A DNA stretch of 20,768 nucleotides from Patescibacteria group bacterium (GCA_018819325.1 JAHJQJ010000073.1:1-20768), one strand, 5' to 3'; counted from the first letter of the stretch, positions 1 to 8,867 are shown. Numbers and translations are program-made. Notes: generated by a model not told the origin, from the sequence alone.

Positions 1-1
1 T

Positions 2-154
2 CGATTTGAAACCACCGCCCTTGAGATTGTTTATAGTTCAGGCCCGGTTAGCGGGGAACAGGTATATTTTGTTTATAAAATTGAAATCGGTGGCGCGCAA
101 GCTCCCGGCAGCTACATAAACAGTTTATTTTTTATCGCCACACCAGTTTTTTGA
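2..154 (+). CDS. C-terminal fragment of a probable secreted or surface protein
   Basis: An open frame enters from the left edge and ends at TGA 152-154, giving the last 50 residues of a protein. The fragment is rich in Val, Tyr, Gly, Ser and Thr and ends in a beta-strand-like pattern (GSYINSLFFIATPVF). Endings of the type G-x-Y-x-N-x(n)-ATPxF are common at the C-termini of exported, beta-sandwich-like surface proteins, and this is the only basis for the call. No catalytic motif, membrane segment or sorting signal is visible in what remains. The rest of the gene lies outside the window, so its size and function cannot be judged. A T-rich run follows the stop (about 188-203), but no convincing stem precedes it. 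Confidence 0.5.
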   Translation, partial: RFETTALEIVYSSGPVSGEQVYFVYKIEIGGAQAPGSYINSLFFIATPVF

Positions 155-441
155 TTTTTCAGAGCCCACGTCACCCGTCCTGCTGCAATTTTTTTCTTTT
201 TTTAGCGAATTCCGTCCCTTCGGCAAACTCAGGACAAGTTGGTGGAGCGAGCAAATGAGGAGGCGGCTGCGGCGATTCCTTTTCCCCTTAAACCCCTTTT
301 CCTCGCCGTCATTGCCGGAGCTAACAATTTTCAGTAATTTTTGGTAAAATGAGTTCGAGCGGTTTTGTAGATATACTCAGGATGACGTGGTGGGTTCCTC
401 CAAGGTGGTCATTCTGAGGAGTTCCGACGAAGAATCTAGCG
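155..441. other. Gene-poor spacer with degenerate repeats
   Basis: No convincing gene is seen in this 287-base stretch. It holds a T-rich run (188-203) and a short inverted motif, GTCC...GGAC at 214-235, around CTTCGGCAAACTCAG. A second inverted pair is CTCAGGATGAC at 376-386 and GTCATTCTGAG at 408-418, which match in 10 of 11 positions as reverse complements. The right-hand end merges with the palindromic element at 408-436. The base composition of 205-330 is richer in G and C than the neighbouring genes. The stretch looks like decayed repeat material. Confidence 0.5.
408..436 (-). repeat. GATTC...GAATGAC palindromic element, copy 1
   Basis: Read on the minus strand this 29-base element starts GATTCTTCGTC and ends CTCAGAATGAC. 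It shares both ends with the element at 767-791, which lies in the opposite orientation on the far side of the GIY-YIG gene. Its left border is five bases from the stop codon of that gene. Confidence 0.6.
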
Positions 442-726
442 TTAGCGTGAGTTCAAATCTTGGAAGGTTGGGTTTTTAGCTTTTATCATGTTAATCTTTT
501 TGACCCTAGTCCAACCTTTGATTTTCTTTTCTATTTCAATGGCTTGTTGAGGGTTATTAAACATTTCAAACCAGATAAGTTTGTAGAGTCTGTATTTTTT
601 GGAGAATGAGTTACCGATAATTTTTTCTTTGTGTTCCCAGATTCGTCGTTTTAGGTTGTTGGTGATACCTGTGTATAGAACTGTGTTTTTATGGTTGGTG
701 ATGATGTAGACAGACCATTGTTTCAT
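442..726 (-). CDS. Small single-domain GIY-YIG endonuclease
   Basis: This 94-residue protein is one complete GIY-YIG nuclease domain of the short YhbQ/UPF0213-like kind. The two signature strands appear as VYIIT (residues 6-10) and LYTGIT (17-22), with catalytic-type Tyr7 and Tyr18, an Arg on the following helix (NLKRRIWEH, 24-32) and a Glu-rich helix (AIEIEKKIK) in the second half. The family cleaves DNA with one divalent metal, but the substrate of the short stand-alone members is generally unknown. The gene stands alone in a repeat-rich spacer after the rpsG terminator, and inverted palindromic elements lie on both sides. The ATG at 726 is preceded by a TAAAAT box (736-741) and no Shine-Dalgarno sequence. 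The nuclease fold is well supported; a role in repeat mobility is only an inference. Confidence 0.88.
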   Translation of the reverse strand: MKQWSVYIITNHKNTVLYTGITNNLKRRIWEHKEKIIGNSFSKKYRLYKLIWFEMFNNPQQAIEIEKKIKGWTRVKKINMIKAKNPTFQDLNSR

Positions 727-735
727 TTAAGGCTT

Positions 736-741
736 ATTTTA
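736..741 (-). promoter_or_regulatory. Candidate -10 box of the GIY-YIG gene
   Basis: The minus strand reads TAAAAT nine bases before the ATG at 726, so the leader would be only a few bases long. No clear -35 box is visible. Confidence 0.35.
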
Positions 742-766
742 GACTAAGGAGAGAGACGCTTCGCTG

Positions 767-791
767 GATTCTTCACTACGTTCAGAATGAC
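767..791 (+). repeat. GATTC...GAATGAC palindromic element, copy 2
   Basis: This 25-base element begins GATTCTTCACTACG and ends TTCAGAATGAC. It is an imperfect inverted partner of the element at 408-436, so the two bracket the GIY-YIG gene. Confidence 0.6.
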
Positions 792-823
792 GGAGATGGG
801 AGGAGTTGATATGAGTAAATTGC

Positions 824-851
824 AAAACCAGACACGCGATCGCGTCACTGG
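824..851 (-). terminator. Terminator after rpsG
   Basis: Bases 828-851 form a 24-base near-perfect palindrome: CCAG and CTGG arms around a self-complementary CGCGATCGCG core, with two mismatched pairs. On the minus strand it is followed by TTTT (824-827) and lies 22 bases after the rpsG stop. This is the form expected of an intrinsic terminator closing the rpoB-rpoC-rpsL-rpsG unit, although the T-run is short. Confidence 0.6.
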
Positions 852-873
852 ATTGGTGAGTGGGGGAAGGGGG

Positions 874-1350
874 TTACCAGCGGAAGTGGGCGAAGGCGCG
901 GTTGGCCTCGGCCATTTTTTGAGTGTCTAGTTTTTTCTTTATGGTGACACCTTGGTTATTGTGGGCGTCTAGAATTTCGGCGGCTAATTTTTCTGCAAAT
1001 GTATGGAATTCGCTGTTTGATTTTTGTCTGGCGGCTTGGACCAACCACCTGATAGCTAGAGCTTGTTTCCTTTCTGATCTTATGGACATGGGGACTTGAT
1101 AGCTGGCACCGCCAACCCTTCTGGACCTAACCTCCATTTGAGGAGAGATGTTTTCCATGGCTTCTGTTAGAATCTGTAGCTCGTCTTTTTTTGTCTTTTC
1201 TTTAATTATTTGAAGAGCGTCGTACACGTGTTTTTGAGCAATGGTTTTTTTACCGTCGTACATACAAGAGTTGATTATCTTAGCTACCAAAGGAGAGTCG
1301 TAGACAAAATCATTGATTATTTTTCTTTTGGGGGCTTTTTTTGTTCTCAT
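874..1350 (-). CDS. rpsG: 30S ribosomal protein S7
   Basis: This 158-residue protein is S7, the 16S rRNA head-assembly protein that touches the E site and helps nucleate the 3' domain of the small subunit. The family pattern is clear: a basic N-terminus, the stretch MEVRSRRVGGASYQVP (about residues 72-87), ERKQALAIRWLVQAAR next, and the C-terminal AEANRAFAHFRW. Its length matches bacterial S7. It follows rpsL with an 11-base gap and is the last gene before the palindromic terminator, so it is probably the distal gene of the rpoB operon. The ATG has no recognisable Shine-Dalgarno sequence, only an AT-rich leader. fusA and tuf, which often follow rpsG, are not present. Confidence 0.97.
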   Translation of the reverse strand: MRTKKAPKRKIINDFVYDSPLVAKIINSCMYDGKKTIAQKHVYDALQIIKEKTKKDELQILTEAMENISPQMEVRSRRVGGASYQVPMSIRSERKQALAIRWLVQAARQKSNSEFHTFAEKLAAEILDAHNNQGVTIKKKLDTQKMAEANRAFAHFRW

Positions 1351-1361
1351 TTTATATATAT

Positions 1362-1793
1362 TTATTGACTAGTTGAAGGGGTGGCGTTTGTTTTTTTAGC
1401 ACCATACTTGGAACGGCTTGATTTTCTGCCTTCTACCCCAGCGGTGTCTAGCTTACCACGGACAACGTGATACTTAACACCCGGAAGATCTCTAACACGA
1501 CCACCACGAACCAAGACCACGGAGTGTTCTGCTAGGTTGTGACCTTCACCCATGATGTAAGCAGTAACTTCTTGACGGTTACTAAGCCTGACCCTGGCCA
1601 CTTTTCTTAAAGCTGAGTTAGGTTTTTTAGGAGTCATTGTCTTGACCTGAAGACAGACACCACTTTTGTGAGGATTAATTGTGTCGGTCATACGACGTTT
1701 AACTGAATTAAAGCTTTTGCGCATAGCAGAAGCCTTGACTTTTTTCTTAAGTCTTTTTCTTTTACGTTTGACTAGTTGGTTAATTGTAGGCAT
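1362..1793 (-). CDS. rpsL: 30S ribosomal protein S12
   Basis: This 143-residue protein is S12, which sits at the decoding centre and controls accuracy. Diagnostic segments are TPKKPNSALRKVARVRL (54-70), GEGHNLAEHSVVLVRGGRV (82-100) and the DLPGVKYH loop (102-109), followed by SRSKYG. Compared with Escherichia coli S12, the N-terminus is about 13 residues longer and very Lys/Arg-rich. Lys56 corresponds to E. coli Lys43. Position 101, which corresponds to Lys88, is Arg (codon 1491-1493); Lys-to-Arg there is a known streptomycin-resistance change in other bacteria. The gene lies 18 bases after rpoC and 11 before rpsG, consistent with cotranscription. Confidence 0.97.
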   Translation of the reverse strand: MPTINQLVKRKRKRLKKKVKASAMRKSFNSVKRRMTDTINPHKSGVCLQVKTMTPKKPNSALRKVARVRLSNRQEVTAYIMGEGHNLAEHSVVLVRGGRVRDLPGVKYHVVRGKLDTAGVEGRKSSRSKYGAKKTNATPSTSQ

Positions 1794-1811
1794 AAGTTTG
1801 CTTGAATTTTA

Positions 1812-4800
1812 TCAGACTGTATCAAAACTTGCCCGAGCTTTGTTTGAGGGAATTAATCTACCGATAATAACGTTTTCCTTGAGGCCAATTAAATTGTCTA
1901 CTTTACCTTGAAGTGAAGCGCTGGTTAGTACCTGGGTAGTGTCTTGAAACGAAGCGGCTGATAACCACGAATCGGTGTAAAGAGAAGCTCTAATTGTGCC
2001 AAGAATTAGAGTGGTGGCCGAGGCTGGCTCGCCACCTTGAACTATAGTTGCTTCGCTGGCTTTTTCGAAACCACCCTTAGAAATAATTTCTCCTGGAATG
2101 AGAGAAGTGTCTCCGACGGTATCAACCACGACCCTGTCACACATTTGCTTAACTATGACTTCGAAATGCTTATTGTGAATGTTGATTCCCTGCGATGCGT
2201 AGATAGACCGTATTTCTTTAATAAGATAGTTTTGGGCGGCCCTTAAACCCTTGATGTTTAGATATTTTTTTATGTCTATTCCTCCCGAGGCTAGTTGTGT
2301 ACCTATTCCGACTAGATCTCCGCTGGAAACGCTTAGGGTTTGAACCAGAGGAACTAGATACTCTCTACTTTCTTCTTTTGAGTTGGTTGGGGTAATGGTT
2401 AGTTTGTGTCCGGTGTCGGTTTCTGTGATGCTGACCTTGCCAGATATTTCGGCCACCGGGGAAAGAACCTTGGGTGTTCTTACCTCGAAAAGTTCGGTTA
2501 CTCTGGGCAGACCCTGGGTAACGTCTAGTCCGGCAATACCACCTGAGTGCTTGGTTCTCATAGTCAATTGGGTGCCTGGTTCACCAATTGACTGAGCGGC
2601 GATAATTCCAACTGGATCGCCAAAAACTGCTTGTTTATTAGTGGCGTAATTGAAACCATAGCAGGCAATACAAAGGCCAGATTTTAGCTTACAGCCAAGA
2701 GGTGTTCGAACCGAGACCGTTTTTACTTTGGCGGTAATGATGTCGGTAGCGATATCCTCGTCTATGGTGTTGCCTTTTTTCACTAATACTTTCTTGGTTT
2801 TTGGATGGAGGACTTTCTTGGCGGTATTTCTGCCAATAATCTGATCTAGAAACTTGTCTGGACCAAGTTCAGCTAGATTGATTTCCATGAAATCTTTGGT
2901 ACCACAGTCTTTGGATCGAATAATGGCGTCGTGACTAACGTCTACTAGACGCCTGGTTAAGTAACCCGCGTCTGCAGTCCTTAAAGCGGTATCGGTTAAA
3001 CCTTTTCTAGAGCCTCTGATGGCGTTTACGTACTCAAAGATTGATAGTCCTTGACGAAAATTACCCTTGGTTGGGAGCTCTACAAAATTACCTAATGGAT
3101 CTACGTTAATCCCACGCATGGCAGATAGCTGTTTGATGGTGTTTTTGGTAATACGACCCATACCTGTGTCTATGATTAACCTAACAGGATTATCTTTTGA
3201 GAATGATTGCCAAGTTTTTTCTGTTAAATCTTCTGTTGTGTTCATCCACATTTGAATTACCAGTTTCTTTCTTTCGTCGTTGGTAATAAGACCTAGCTTA
3301 AAGTTGTTTTCTATTTCTTTGGCTTTTTGATTGGCTTGACTGATGACTTTGTCTTTGTCTTTGTATAGTTCGTTGTCTGTTATGGCAAATGATAAACCGG
3401 ATATCATGCCTGTTTCAAAACCTAGATCTTTAACAGAGTCGATTAGTTTAACTACTTCTTTGTTGGCACTTTGATCAATTGCTTTTTTGAATAAAGTACT
3501 AATTTTGTTTCTGGTTAAACCGTGGTTAATAAAATCCCAGTCTGAAGGTAAGATTTCATTAAATATAATTCTGCCAACGGTAGTTTCGGTGATCTTTGTG
3601 GATGTTGACGATAAACGAACCTTAATAAGCTGGCGAAGTTTTATTTGACTGGTTTGGTAGGCCTGTTTGGCCTCTTTAGAGGATGAGAAAACGGTTGGTT
3701 GGTTTGTAAATTGAGGGTTAACCGAGGTGAGGTAATAGATACCAACGGCCATTTCTTTTTTGTCTGGAATACTCTCTGGATGCCCATCTGATGGCTTGAG
3801 TAGATTTTTCTCTGGAAGCATGTATTTAATGGCTTCTTTTCTAGCTTTTTTGGTTAGGGGTACATGGACGGCCATTTGGTCTCCGTCAAAATCTGCATTA
3901 AAACCAGCGCAAACTACTGGGTGTAATCTTATGGCAGAACCTTCTACTAATACGGGCCAGAAAGCTTGAATAGAGAGTTTGTGTAGTGTGGGGGCACGAT
4001 TTAAGAGAACGGGGTGTTTCTTGGTGACTTTTTCAAGTATGTCAAATACTTCTGATTGACGTTTGTCTATTATGTCTTTAGCCGCTCTTATGTTTGGAGC
4101 CAAATCTTGTTTAATTACTTCGTGGAGTACAAATGGTTTAAACATCTCTAAGGCCATGTCTTTAGGAATTCCGCATTGGTTTAGTTTTAGTTCTGGGCCA
4201 ACAACTATGACCGAGCGACCTGAGTAGTCTACACGTTTTCCTAATAAGTTTTGGCGAAAACGACCCTGCTTACCCTTTAGGGTATCGGATAAACTCTTAA
4301 GAGTTCTACCGGCTCTGGTTCTGCGGCTAGTTTTTGCTTGAGAAGCGTCGATTAAAGAGTCAACGGATTCCTGAAGCATTCTTTTTTCGTTTCTAACAAT
4401 TATATTTGGGGCTCCTAGATCTAATAGATGTTTAAGTCGATTGTTTCTGTTTATAACCCTTCTATATAAGTCATTGGAGTCGGAGGTTGCAAACCTGCCA
4501 CCAGACAACTGAACCATTGGTCTTAAATCGGGAGGCATGACTGGCAACACACGGAGTATCATCCATTCTGGGTTAATCTCTGCACCTAAAAGCCCTTGAG
4601 CTACTTGAAGCCGCTTGATGGCTCTTAGTCGTTTGGCCTCTGAGCTACTATTTAACTCTTCCTTTAGGGTCGCAACTAATGATTCTAAGTTGACCTTTTT
4701 AATTGCTTCAAGAATGACTTCTGCGCCCATACCGACCGTTAGCCAGTCGCCAACGTTGTAGTCTAAGAGTTTTTCATACTCTGAATCGGACAGAAGTCCG

Positions 4801-5519
4801 TTTGATTTTATTTGTTTTATTAGAGCGGTTAATAGGTTATATATCTCTTCAACCATGGTAATTTCTGCGACCATTTGTTCTCTTTGGGAAGCTATTAAAC
4901 GTTTTGTTTCTGTTTTTAAGACATCTATTTTTAAAACTAGTTCGTCTTTTACCTTAATGTCTTTTTTAAGTTTACTTAGATCTTTTTGGGCTTGCTTTTT
5001 TAGTTTTTCTATTTGCTTGTTAAATTTTTGACGGATTTCGTCTGTTTTATTTTTTAACTCGATTTCTATAGTTTTTAAGGCCTGTTCTTGTTTATCTTGG
5101 TCAACAGAAAGTATTAAATATTTAGAGAAATAAATAATCGAAGTAAGACTTTTTGGGGGGATGTCTAATAAAAGGGATATTTTTGATGGTGCTCCCTTAA
5201 AAAACCATACGTGGCAAACTGGAGAGGCCAATTCTATGTGGCCCATTCTTTCTCTGCGAACCCTGCTTTGAGTAACTTCTACGCCACATTTATCACAAAC
5301 TATACCTCTGAACCGGACTCGTTTATACTTACCGCAATAACATTCCCAGTCTTTGGTAGGACCAAAAATTCTTTCACAAAATAGACCATCTTTTTCTGGC
5401 TTTTGAGTTCTGTAGTTAATAGTTTCTGGTTTGGTGACTTCACCATGGGACCAGCTACGAATTTCATCTGGCGATGCTAGACATATTTTTAAGCTGGAAA
5501 ATGTAGTGGCGGTTTTCAT
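1812..5519 (-). CDS. rpoC: DNA-directed RNA polymerase subunit beta'
   Basis: This 1235-residue protein is the beta' subunit, which carries the polymerase catalytic magnesium site. The N-terminal zinc ribbon uses Cys60, Cys62, Cys75 and Cys78. The invariant NADFDGDQ loop supplies Asp543, Asp545 and Asp547. The second zinc site is visible as a DCGTKDF segment and CKLKSGLCIACYG, followed by the trigger-loop region (QSIGEPGTQLTMRTKHSGG). A Lys/Glu-rich coiled-coil insertion of roughly 80 residues (about 135-220) follows the N-terminal zinc region. The large insertion in the E. coli trigger loop is absent. The C-terminus ends in a normal GRLIP segment, so the gene is complete. It starts three bases after the rpoB stop, which implies translational coupling, and no Shine-Dalgarno sequence is seen. 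Confidence 0.98.
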   Translation of the reverse strand: MKTATTFSSLKICLASPDEIRSWSHGEVTKPETINYRTQKPEKDGLFCERIFGPTKDWECYCGKYKRVRFRGIVCDKCGVEVTQSRVRRERMGHIELASPVCHVWFFKGAPSKISLLLDIPPKSLTSIIYFSKYLILSVDQDKQEQALKTIEIELKNKTDEIRQKFNKQIEKLKKQAQKDLSKLKKDIKVKDELVLKIDVLKTETKRLIASQREQMVAEITMVEEIYNLLTALIKQIKSNGLLSDSEYEKLLDYNVGDWLTVGMGAEVILEAIKKVNLESLVATLKEELNSSSEAKRLRAIKRLQVAQGLLGAEINPEWMILRVLPVMPPDLRPMVQLSGGRFATSDSNDLYRRVINRNNRLKHLLDLGAPNIIVRNEKRMLQESVDSLIDASQAKTSRRTRAGRTLKSLSDTLKGKQGRFRQNLLGKRVDYSGRSVIVVGPELKLNQCGIPKDMALEMFKPFVLHEVIKQDLAPNIRAAKDIIDKRQSEVFDILEKVTKKHPVLLNRAPTLHKLSIQAFWPVLVEGSAIRLHPVVCAGFNADFDGDQMAVHVPLTKKARKEAIKYMLPEKNLLKPSDGHPESIPDKKEMAVGIYYLTSVNPQFTNQPTVFSSSKEAKQAYQTSQIKLRQLIKVRLSSTSTKITETTVGRIIFNEILPSDWDFINHGLTRNKISTLFKKAIDQSANKEVVKLIDSVKDLGFETGMISGLSFAITDNELYKDKDKVISQANQKAKEIENNFKLGLITNDERKKLVIQMWMNTTEDLTEKTWQSFSKDNPVRLIIDTGMGRITKNTIKQLSAMRGINVDPLGNFVELPTKGNFRQGLSIFEYVNAIRGSRKGLTDTALRTADAGYLTRRLVDVSHDAIIRSKDCGTKDFMEINLAELGPDKFLDQIIGRNTAKKVLHPKTKKVLVKKGNTIDEDIATDIITAKVKTVSVRTPLGCKLKSGLCIACYGFNYATNKQAVFGDPVGIIAAQSIGEPGTQLTMRTKHSGGIAGLDVTQGLPRVTELFEVRTPKVLSPVAEISGKVSITETDTGHKLTITPTNSKEESREYLVPLVQTLSVSSGDLVGIGTQLASGGIDIKKYLNIKGLRAAQNYLIKEIRSIYASQGINIHNKHFEVIVKQMCDRVVVDTVGDTSLIPGEIISKGGFEKASEATIVQGGEPASATTLILGTIRASLYTDSWLSAASFQDTTQVLTSASLQGKVDNLIGLKENVIIGRLIPSNKARASFDTV

Positions 5520-5522
5520 GAG

Positions 5523-8500
5523 TTATTTATTAGTAATTACATTGCTAGATACGTGCTCTGATATTTGACTTTCTTCGCTTGAGTCTTTTTCTGTGTCTTT
5601 GTTGGATATCGTTTCGATTTTACCCATTGGTAGTACAGATAGACTGAGTGCATTTAGCTCTTTTACCAAGACTTTAAACGATTCCGGAAGAGATGGCTCT
5701 GGAATAGGCAGACCCTTAACTATAGCTTCAAAGGCTTTGGAACGACCAACTACGTCATCTGACTTAATGGTGAGCATTTCTTGAAGAATGTGTGCGGCTT
5801 TATGAGCCTCTAGGGCCCAGACTTCCATTTCTCCAAGTCTTTGGCCACCTCTTTGAGCCTTACCACCCAAAGGTTGTTGGGTAACCAGAGAGTAAGGACC
5901 CGTAGAGCGGGCATGAGTTTTGTCTTCTACCATGTGGATTAACTTTAGGATGTAAGCTATACCGATGGCAGTTTCTTCAAGAAATTTTTCTCCAGTCCTG
6001 CCGTCGTAAAGTTGCATCTTACCAGAGGTGGGTAAACCAGCTTCAGTTTGAAGTTTGTTGATTTTTTCTTCTGAAATCTGTTCAAAAACAGGTACGGCGA
6101 TCTTTTTGTCTTGAGCTTCGGCGGCTATACCTAACTGTGCCTCAAGTAACTGACCTAAATTCATTCTGGCCAAAACTGACAATGGTGAAATTATTATGTC
6201 TATTGGACGTCCACTGGCTAGATAGGGCATGTCGGCCGTAGGAACAATTTTACTGATAACTCCTTTATTACCGTGTCTGCCAGCCAGCTTATCACCCACG
6301 GTAATTTTTCTTAGTTGGGCTACCTGAACTTTTACTTGCTGAATTACTCCTGGACTTAGTTCATCCCCTCTATTTCTATCTAGAATTTGAACGTTAACAA
6401 TCACTCCTTGATCTCCGTGAGGAAGCCTGAGAGAAGTGTCTCTTACTTCTCTAGCTTTTTCACCAAAAATGGCTCTTAGCAACCTTTCTTCTGCAGTTAA
6501 TTCGGTTTCTCCTTTTGGAGCAATTTTGCCAACCAAAATATCCCTTGGACCTACAACTGAACCAGGAACAATAATTCCATCTAGTCCTAAGTACCTAAGA
6601 TCTTGTTCAGACACGTTGGGAATGTCATTAGTTAGTTCCTCTGGACCCAGCTTGGTGTCCATAACCTCAGCGGTATGTTCACTTATATGAATGGAGGAAA
6701 GTAGGTCTTTATCAAGCAACCTGCTTGAAACAACAATGGCGTCTTCGTAACCTAAGCCCTCGAATGACATATAAGCTATTAGCAAGTTTTGACCTAAGGC
6801 CAGCTCTCCACCATCTGAAGCGGGTCCGTTGATTATAAGATCGTCTAGCTCAACTCTGTCACCAACGATCACTAGTGGGTTTTGAGAATAACTAGTATTT
6901 TGAGAGGTTCTGTAAAATTTTCTAATTTGATATGTCTCTATATTGTTTTTTATCTGAATATAACCGTAGTCTGTTTGCAATTTGTTTTTATTGGCTTCAG
7001 TGGCATCTTTTTCCGAGATTTTTATGCTAACATGTTGGGCATCGGAAGAAACTACTGTTCCAGCGTGACGGGCTTTGACCACCCAACCCATGGAACTGGC
7101 AATTGCTCCTTCCATACCCGTTCCAACTACGGGAGATTCTGGTTTTAAAAGTGGAACAGCCTGTGTTTGCATGTGACTGCCCATTAGGGCTCTAATGCCG
7201 TCATCGTGATGCACAAAAGGAATGAGCGAGGCGGAAGTACTAACTACCTGACAAGGCACCACATCAATGTATTGAACCCTGTTGACATCGGCCTCGATAA
7301 ATTCGCCCTGATAGCGACAGGCAATCCATTTGTCAGTGATGTAACCGTTTTGTTGACCAACCCCGGCGTGGGTAATGTAGTAGTCTTCTTCATCATCTGC
7401 GGTTAGATAGGTGATCTCTTTACCAATTTTCATTAGCTGTTTGTTGTTCTTACTGACCTGTTCTACTTTTAAGTAAGGAGCCTGAAGAAAACCATATTTA
7501 TTCACTTTGGTGAAAAGAGCTAGATAGGTAACCAATCCAATATTGGGACCTTCTGGAGACCTAATGGGGCCTATTTTGGAATATTGACTGTTATGGATGT
7601 CTCTCATAGAGAAACTAGCTCTTTCTTTAGTTACACCACCAGGTCCCATAACAGTAACTCTACGAATTGTATCTATTTCAGACAAGGGGTTAATTTGGTC
7701 AAGTATGGCACTTAATCGATTGCGACGGAAAAATTCTGCTATGGCAGCAACCACTGGACGCGGATTGACAAAACTGGCAGGCGTGTGTAGCTCTTCTGGT
7801 TTAGCAAGACTCATTTTTTCACGAATGGATCGCTCTAAACTTAGCAATCCTCTTCTTAAAGCTGTTTGGTTAACTAACTCTCCTACTTGGCGTAGTCTAC
7901 GATTAGCTAGATGGTCAATATCGTCGGTTTTCCCTTTTCCGTTTTGAAGAGCTATTAAATACTTAATTGTGGCAACCAAGTCGTCTTTGGTTAGGGTGGT
8001 GGTGGTTTGCTGGGAAGAATAAAGGCCAGTTAGCTTCTTGTTTATTTTGTATCTGCCAACTTCTCCTAAATTATAGCGACGACTATCAAAAAACATTTGT
8101 TTTAGCAGGTTCTTGGCGTTTTCGATTACGGCGGGTTCTCCAGGGCGAATTTTTTCGTAGAATTCAAGTAGCGCTTCATCTGTGTTTGAACTTGAGTCTT
8201 TAAGTAAGGTGGTGGCTATATATGGATGTTCCTCATCTGTATCGACGTCATTGAATAAGCTTTCAATTTCTTCGTTGGTTGAGAAGCCAATAGCTCTTAG
8301 CAAAGTGGTAACCGAGATTTTTCTGCGACGATCAATACGGACTGATAAGTGATCATTTTTACTTACCATGATTTCTATCCAAGATCCATGAATAGGTCTA
8401 ATTTCAGCCTTGTAAAGATGGCGACCTGATTGAGGGTCTAGCTCCCGAGTAAAATACACCCCTGGGCTTCTTACCAACTGATTAATGACAACTCTTTCTA

Positions 8501-8867
8501 CACCATTGATGACAAATGTGCCAATAGACGTCATTAGGGGAATGTCTCCCAAGAAAACCTTTTTTTCTTGAACTTGGTTGGTTTTAAGATTGGTAAGTTT
8601 GGCCATGGCCCATAATGGGGCATCAAAAGTAATTCCTTTTTCTAGGGCTTCTTTGGGAGTGATCTGGGGGTTATCGATTTTATGACTTAAAAATTCGAAC
8701 TGAAAAGCTTTACCACTGAAATCTTTGATGGGATTAACCCTGAGAAGTGAAGCGCCGATTTGATTATTAAGGAAGTCTGAATATGAGTCTAGTTGAATCT
8801 TGACTAAGTCAAGGATGGGTAATTTGTGAGTTTCATTACCCCAGTTTTCTCGTTTTTTTCTAAACAT
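5523..8867 (-). CDS. rpoB: DNA-directed RNA polymerase subunit beta
   Basis: This 1114-residue protein is the beta subunit, which forms the rifampicin pocket and much of the active-site channel. Diagnostic parts are VINGVERVVINQLVRSPGVYF near the N-terminus, PEGPNIGLV, RHGNKGVISKIVP and the C-terminal GGQRLGEMEVWALEAHKAAH. It is shorter than the E. coli subunit because of missing lineage-specific insertions. The rifampicin region (about 7650-7725) reads RLSAILDQINPLSEIDTIRRVTVMG in pieces. With E. coli numbering, Gln513 is Ala (residue 387), His526 is Thr (400) and Ser531 is Thr (405), while Asp516 is kept. The leader of about 88 bases carries a strong promoter and a terminator-like hairpin. 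The gene leads the unit with rpoC, rpsL and rpsG; rplJ and rplL are not upstream. Confidence 0.98.
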   Translation of the reverse strand: MFRKKRENWGNETHKLPILDLVKIQLDSYSDFLNNQIGASLLRVNPIKDFSGKAFQFEFLSHKIDNPQITPKEALEKGITFDAPLWAMAKLTNLKTNQVQEKKVFLGDIPLMTSIGTFVINGVERVVINQLVRSPGVYFTRELDPQSGRHLYKAEIRPIHGSWIEIMVSKNDHLSVRIDRRRKISVTTLLRAIGFSTNEEIESLFNDVDTDEEHPYIATTLLKDSSSNTDEALLEFYEKIRPGEPAVIENAKNLLKQMFFDSRRYNLGEVGRYKINKKLTGLYSSQQTTTTLTKDDLVATIKYLIALQNGKGKTDDIDHLANRRLRQVGELVNQTALRRGLLSLERSIREKMSLAKPEELHTPASFVNPRPVVAAIAEFFRRNRLSAILDQINPLSEIDTIRRVTVMGPGGVTKERASFSMRDIHNSQYSKIGPIRSPEGPNIGLVTYLALFTKVNKYGFLQAPYLKVEQVSKNNKQLMKIGKEITYLTADDEEDYYITHAGVGQQNGYITDKWIACRYQGEFIEADVNRVQYIDVVPCQVVSTSASLIPFVHHDDGIRALMGSHMQTQAVPLLKPESPVVGTGMEGAIASSMGWVVKARHAGTVVSSDAQHVSIKISEKDATEANKNKLQTDYGYIQIKNNIETYQIRKFYRTSQNTSYSQNPLVIVGDRVELDDLIINGPASDGGELALGQNLLIAYMSFEGLGYEDAIVVSSRLLDKDLLSSIHISEHTAEVMDTKLGPEELTNDIPNVSEQDLRYLGLDGIIVPGSVVGPRDILVGKIAPKGETELTAEERLLRAIFGEKAREVRDTSLRLPHGDQGVIVNVQILDRNRGDELSPGVIQQVKVQVAQLRKITVGDKLAGRHGNKGVISKIVPTADMPYLASGRPIDIIISPLSVLARMNLGQLLEAQLGIAAEAQDKKIAVPVFEQISEEKINKLQTEAGLPTSGKMQLYDGRTGEKFLEETAIGIAYILKLIHMVEDKTHARSTGPYSLVTQQPLGGKAQRGGQRLGEMEVWALEAHKAAHILQEMLTIKSDDVVGRSKAFEAIVKGLPIPEPSLPESFKVLVKELNALSLSVLPMGKIETISNKDTEKDSSEESQISEHVSSNVITNK

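Noticed and set aside
155..205. Intrinsic terminator behind the partial surface-protein gene.
   Set aside because: There is a T-rich run but I could not find a stem with convincing pairing in front of it.
348..416. Short plus-strand reading frame in the repeat-rich spacer, behind a TAAAAT-like box.
   Set aside because: It encodes only about 22 residues, is made of repeat sequence, and has no protein-like features.
836..843. GCGATCGC, the cyanobacterial HIP1 octamer.
   Set aside because: Only one copy is seen and it is the centre of the rpsG terminator palindrome. No other sign of cyanobacterial origin exists.
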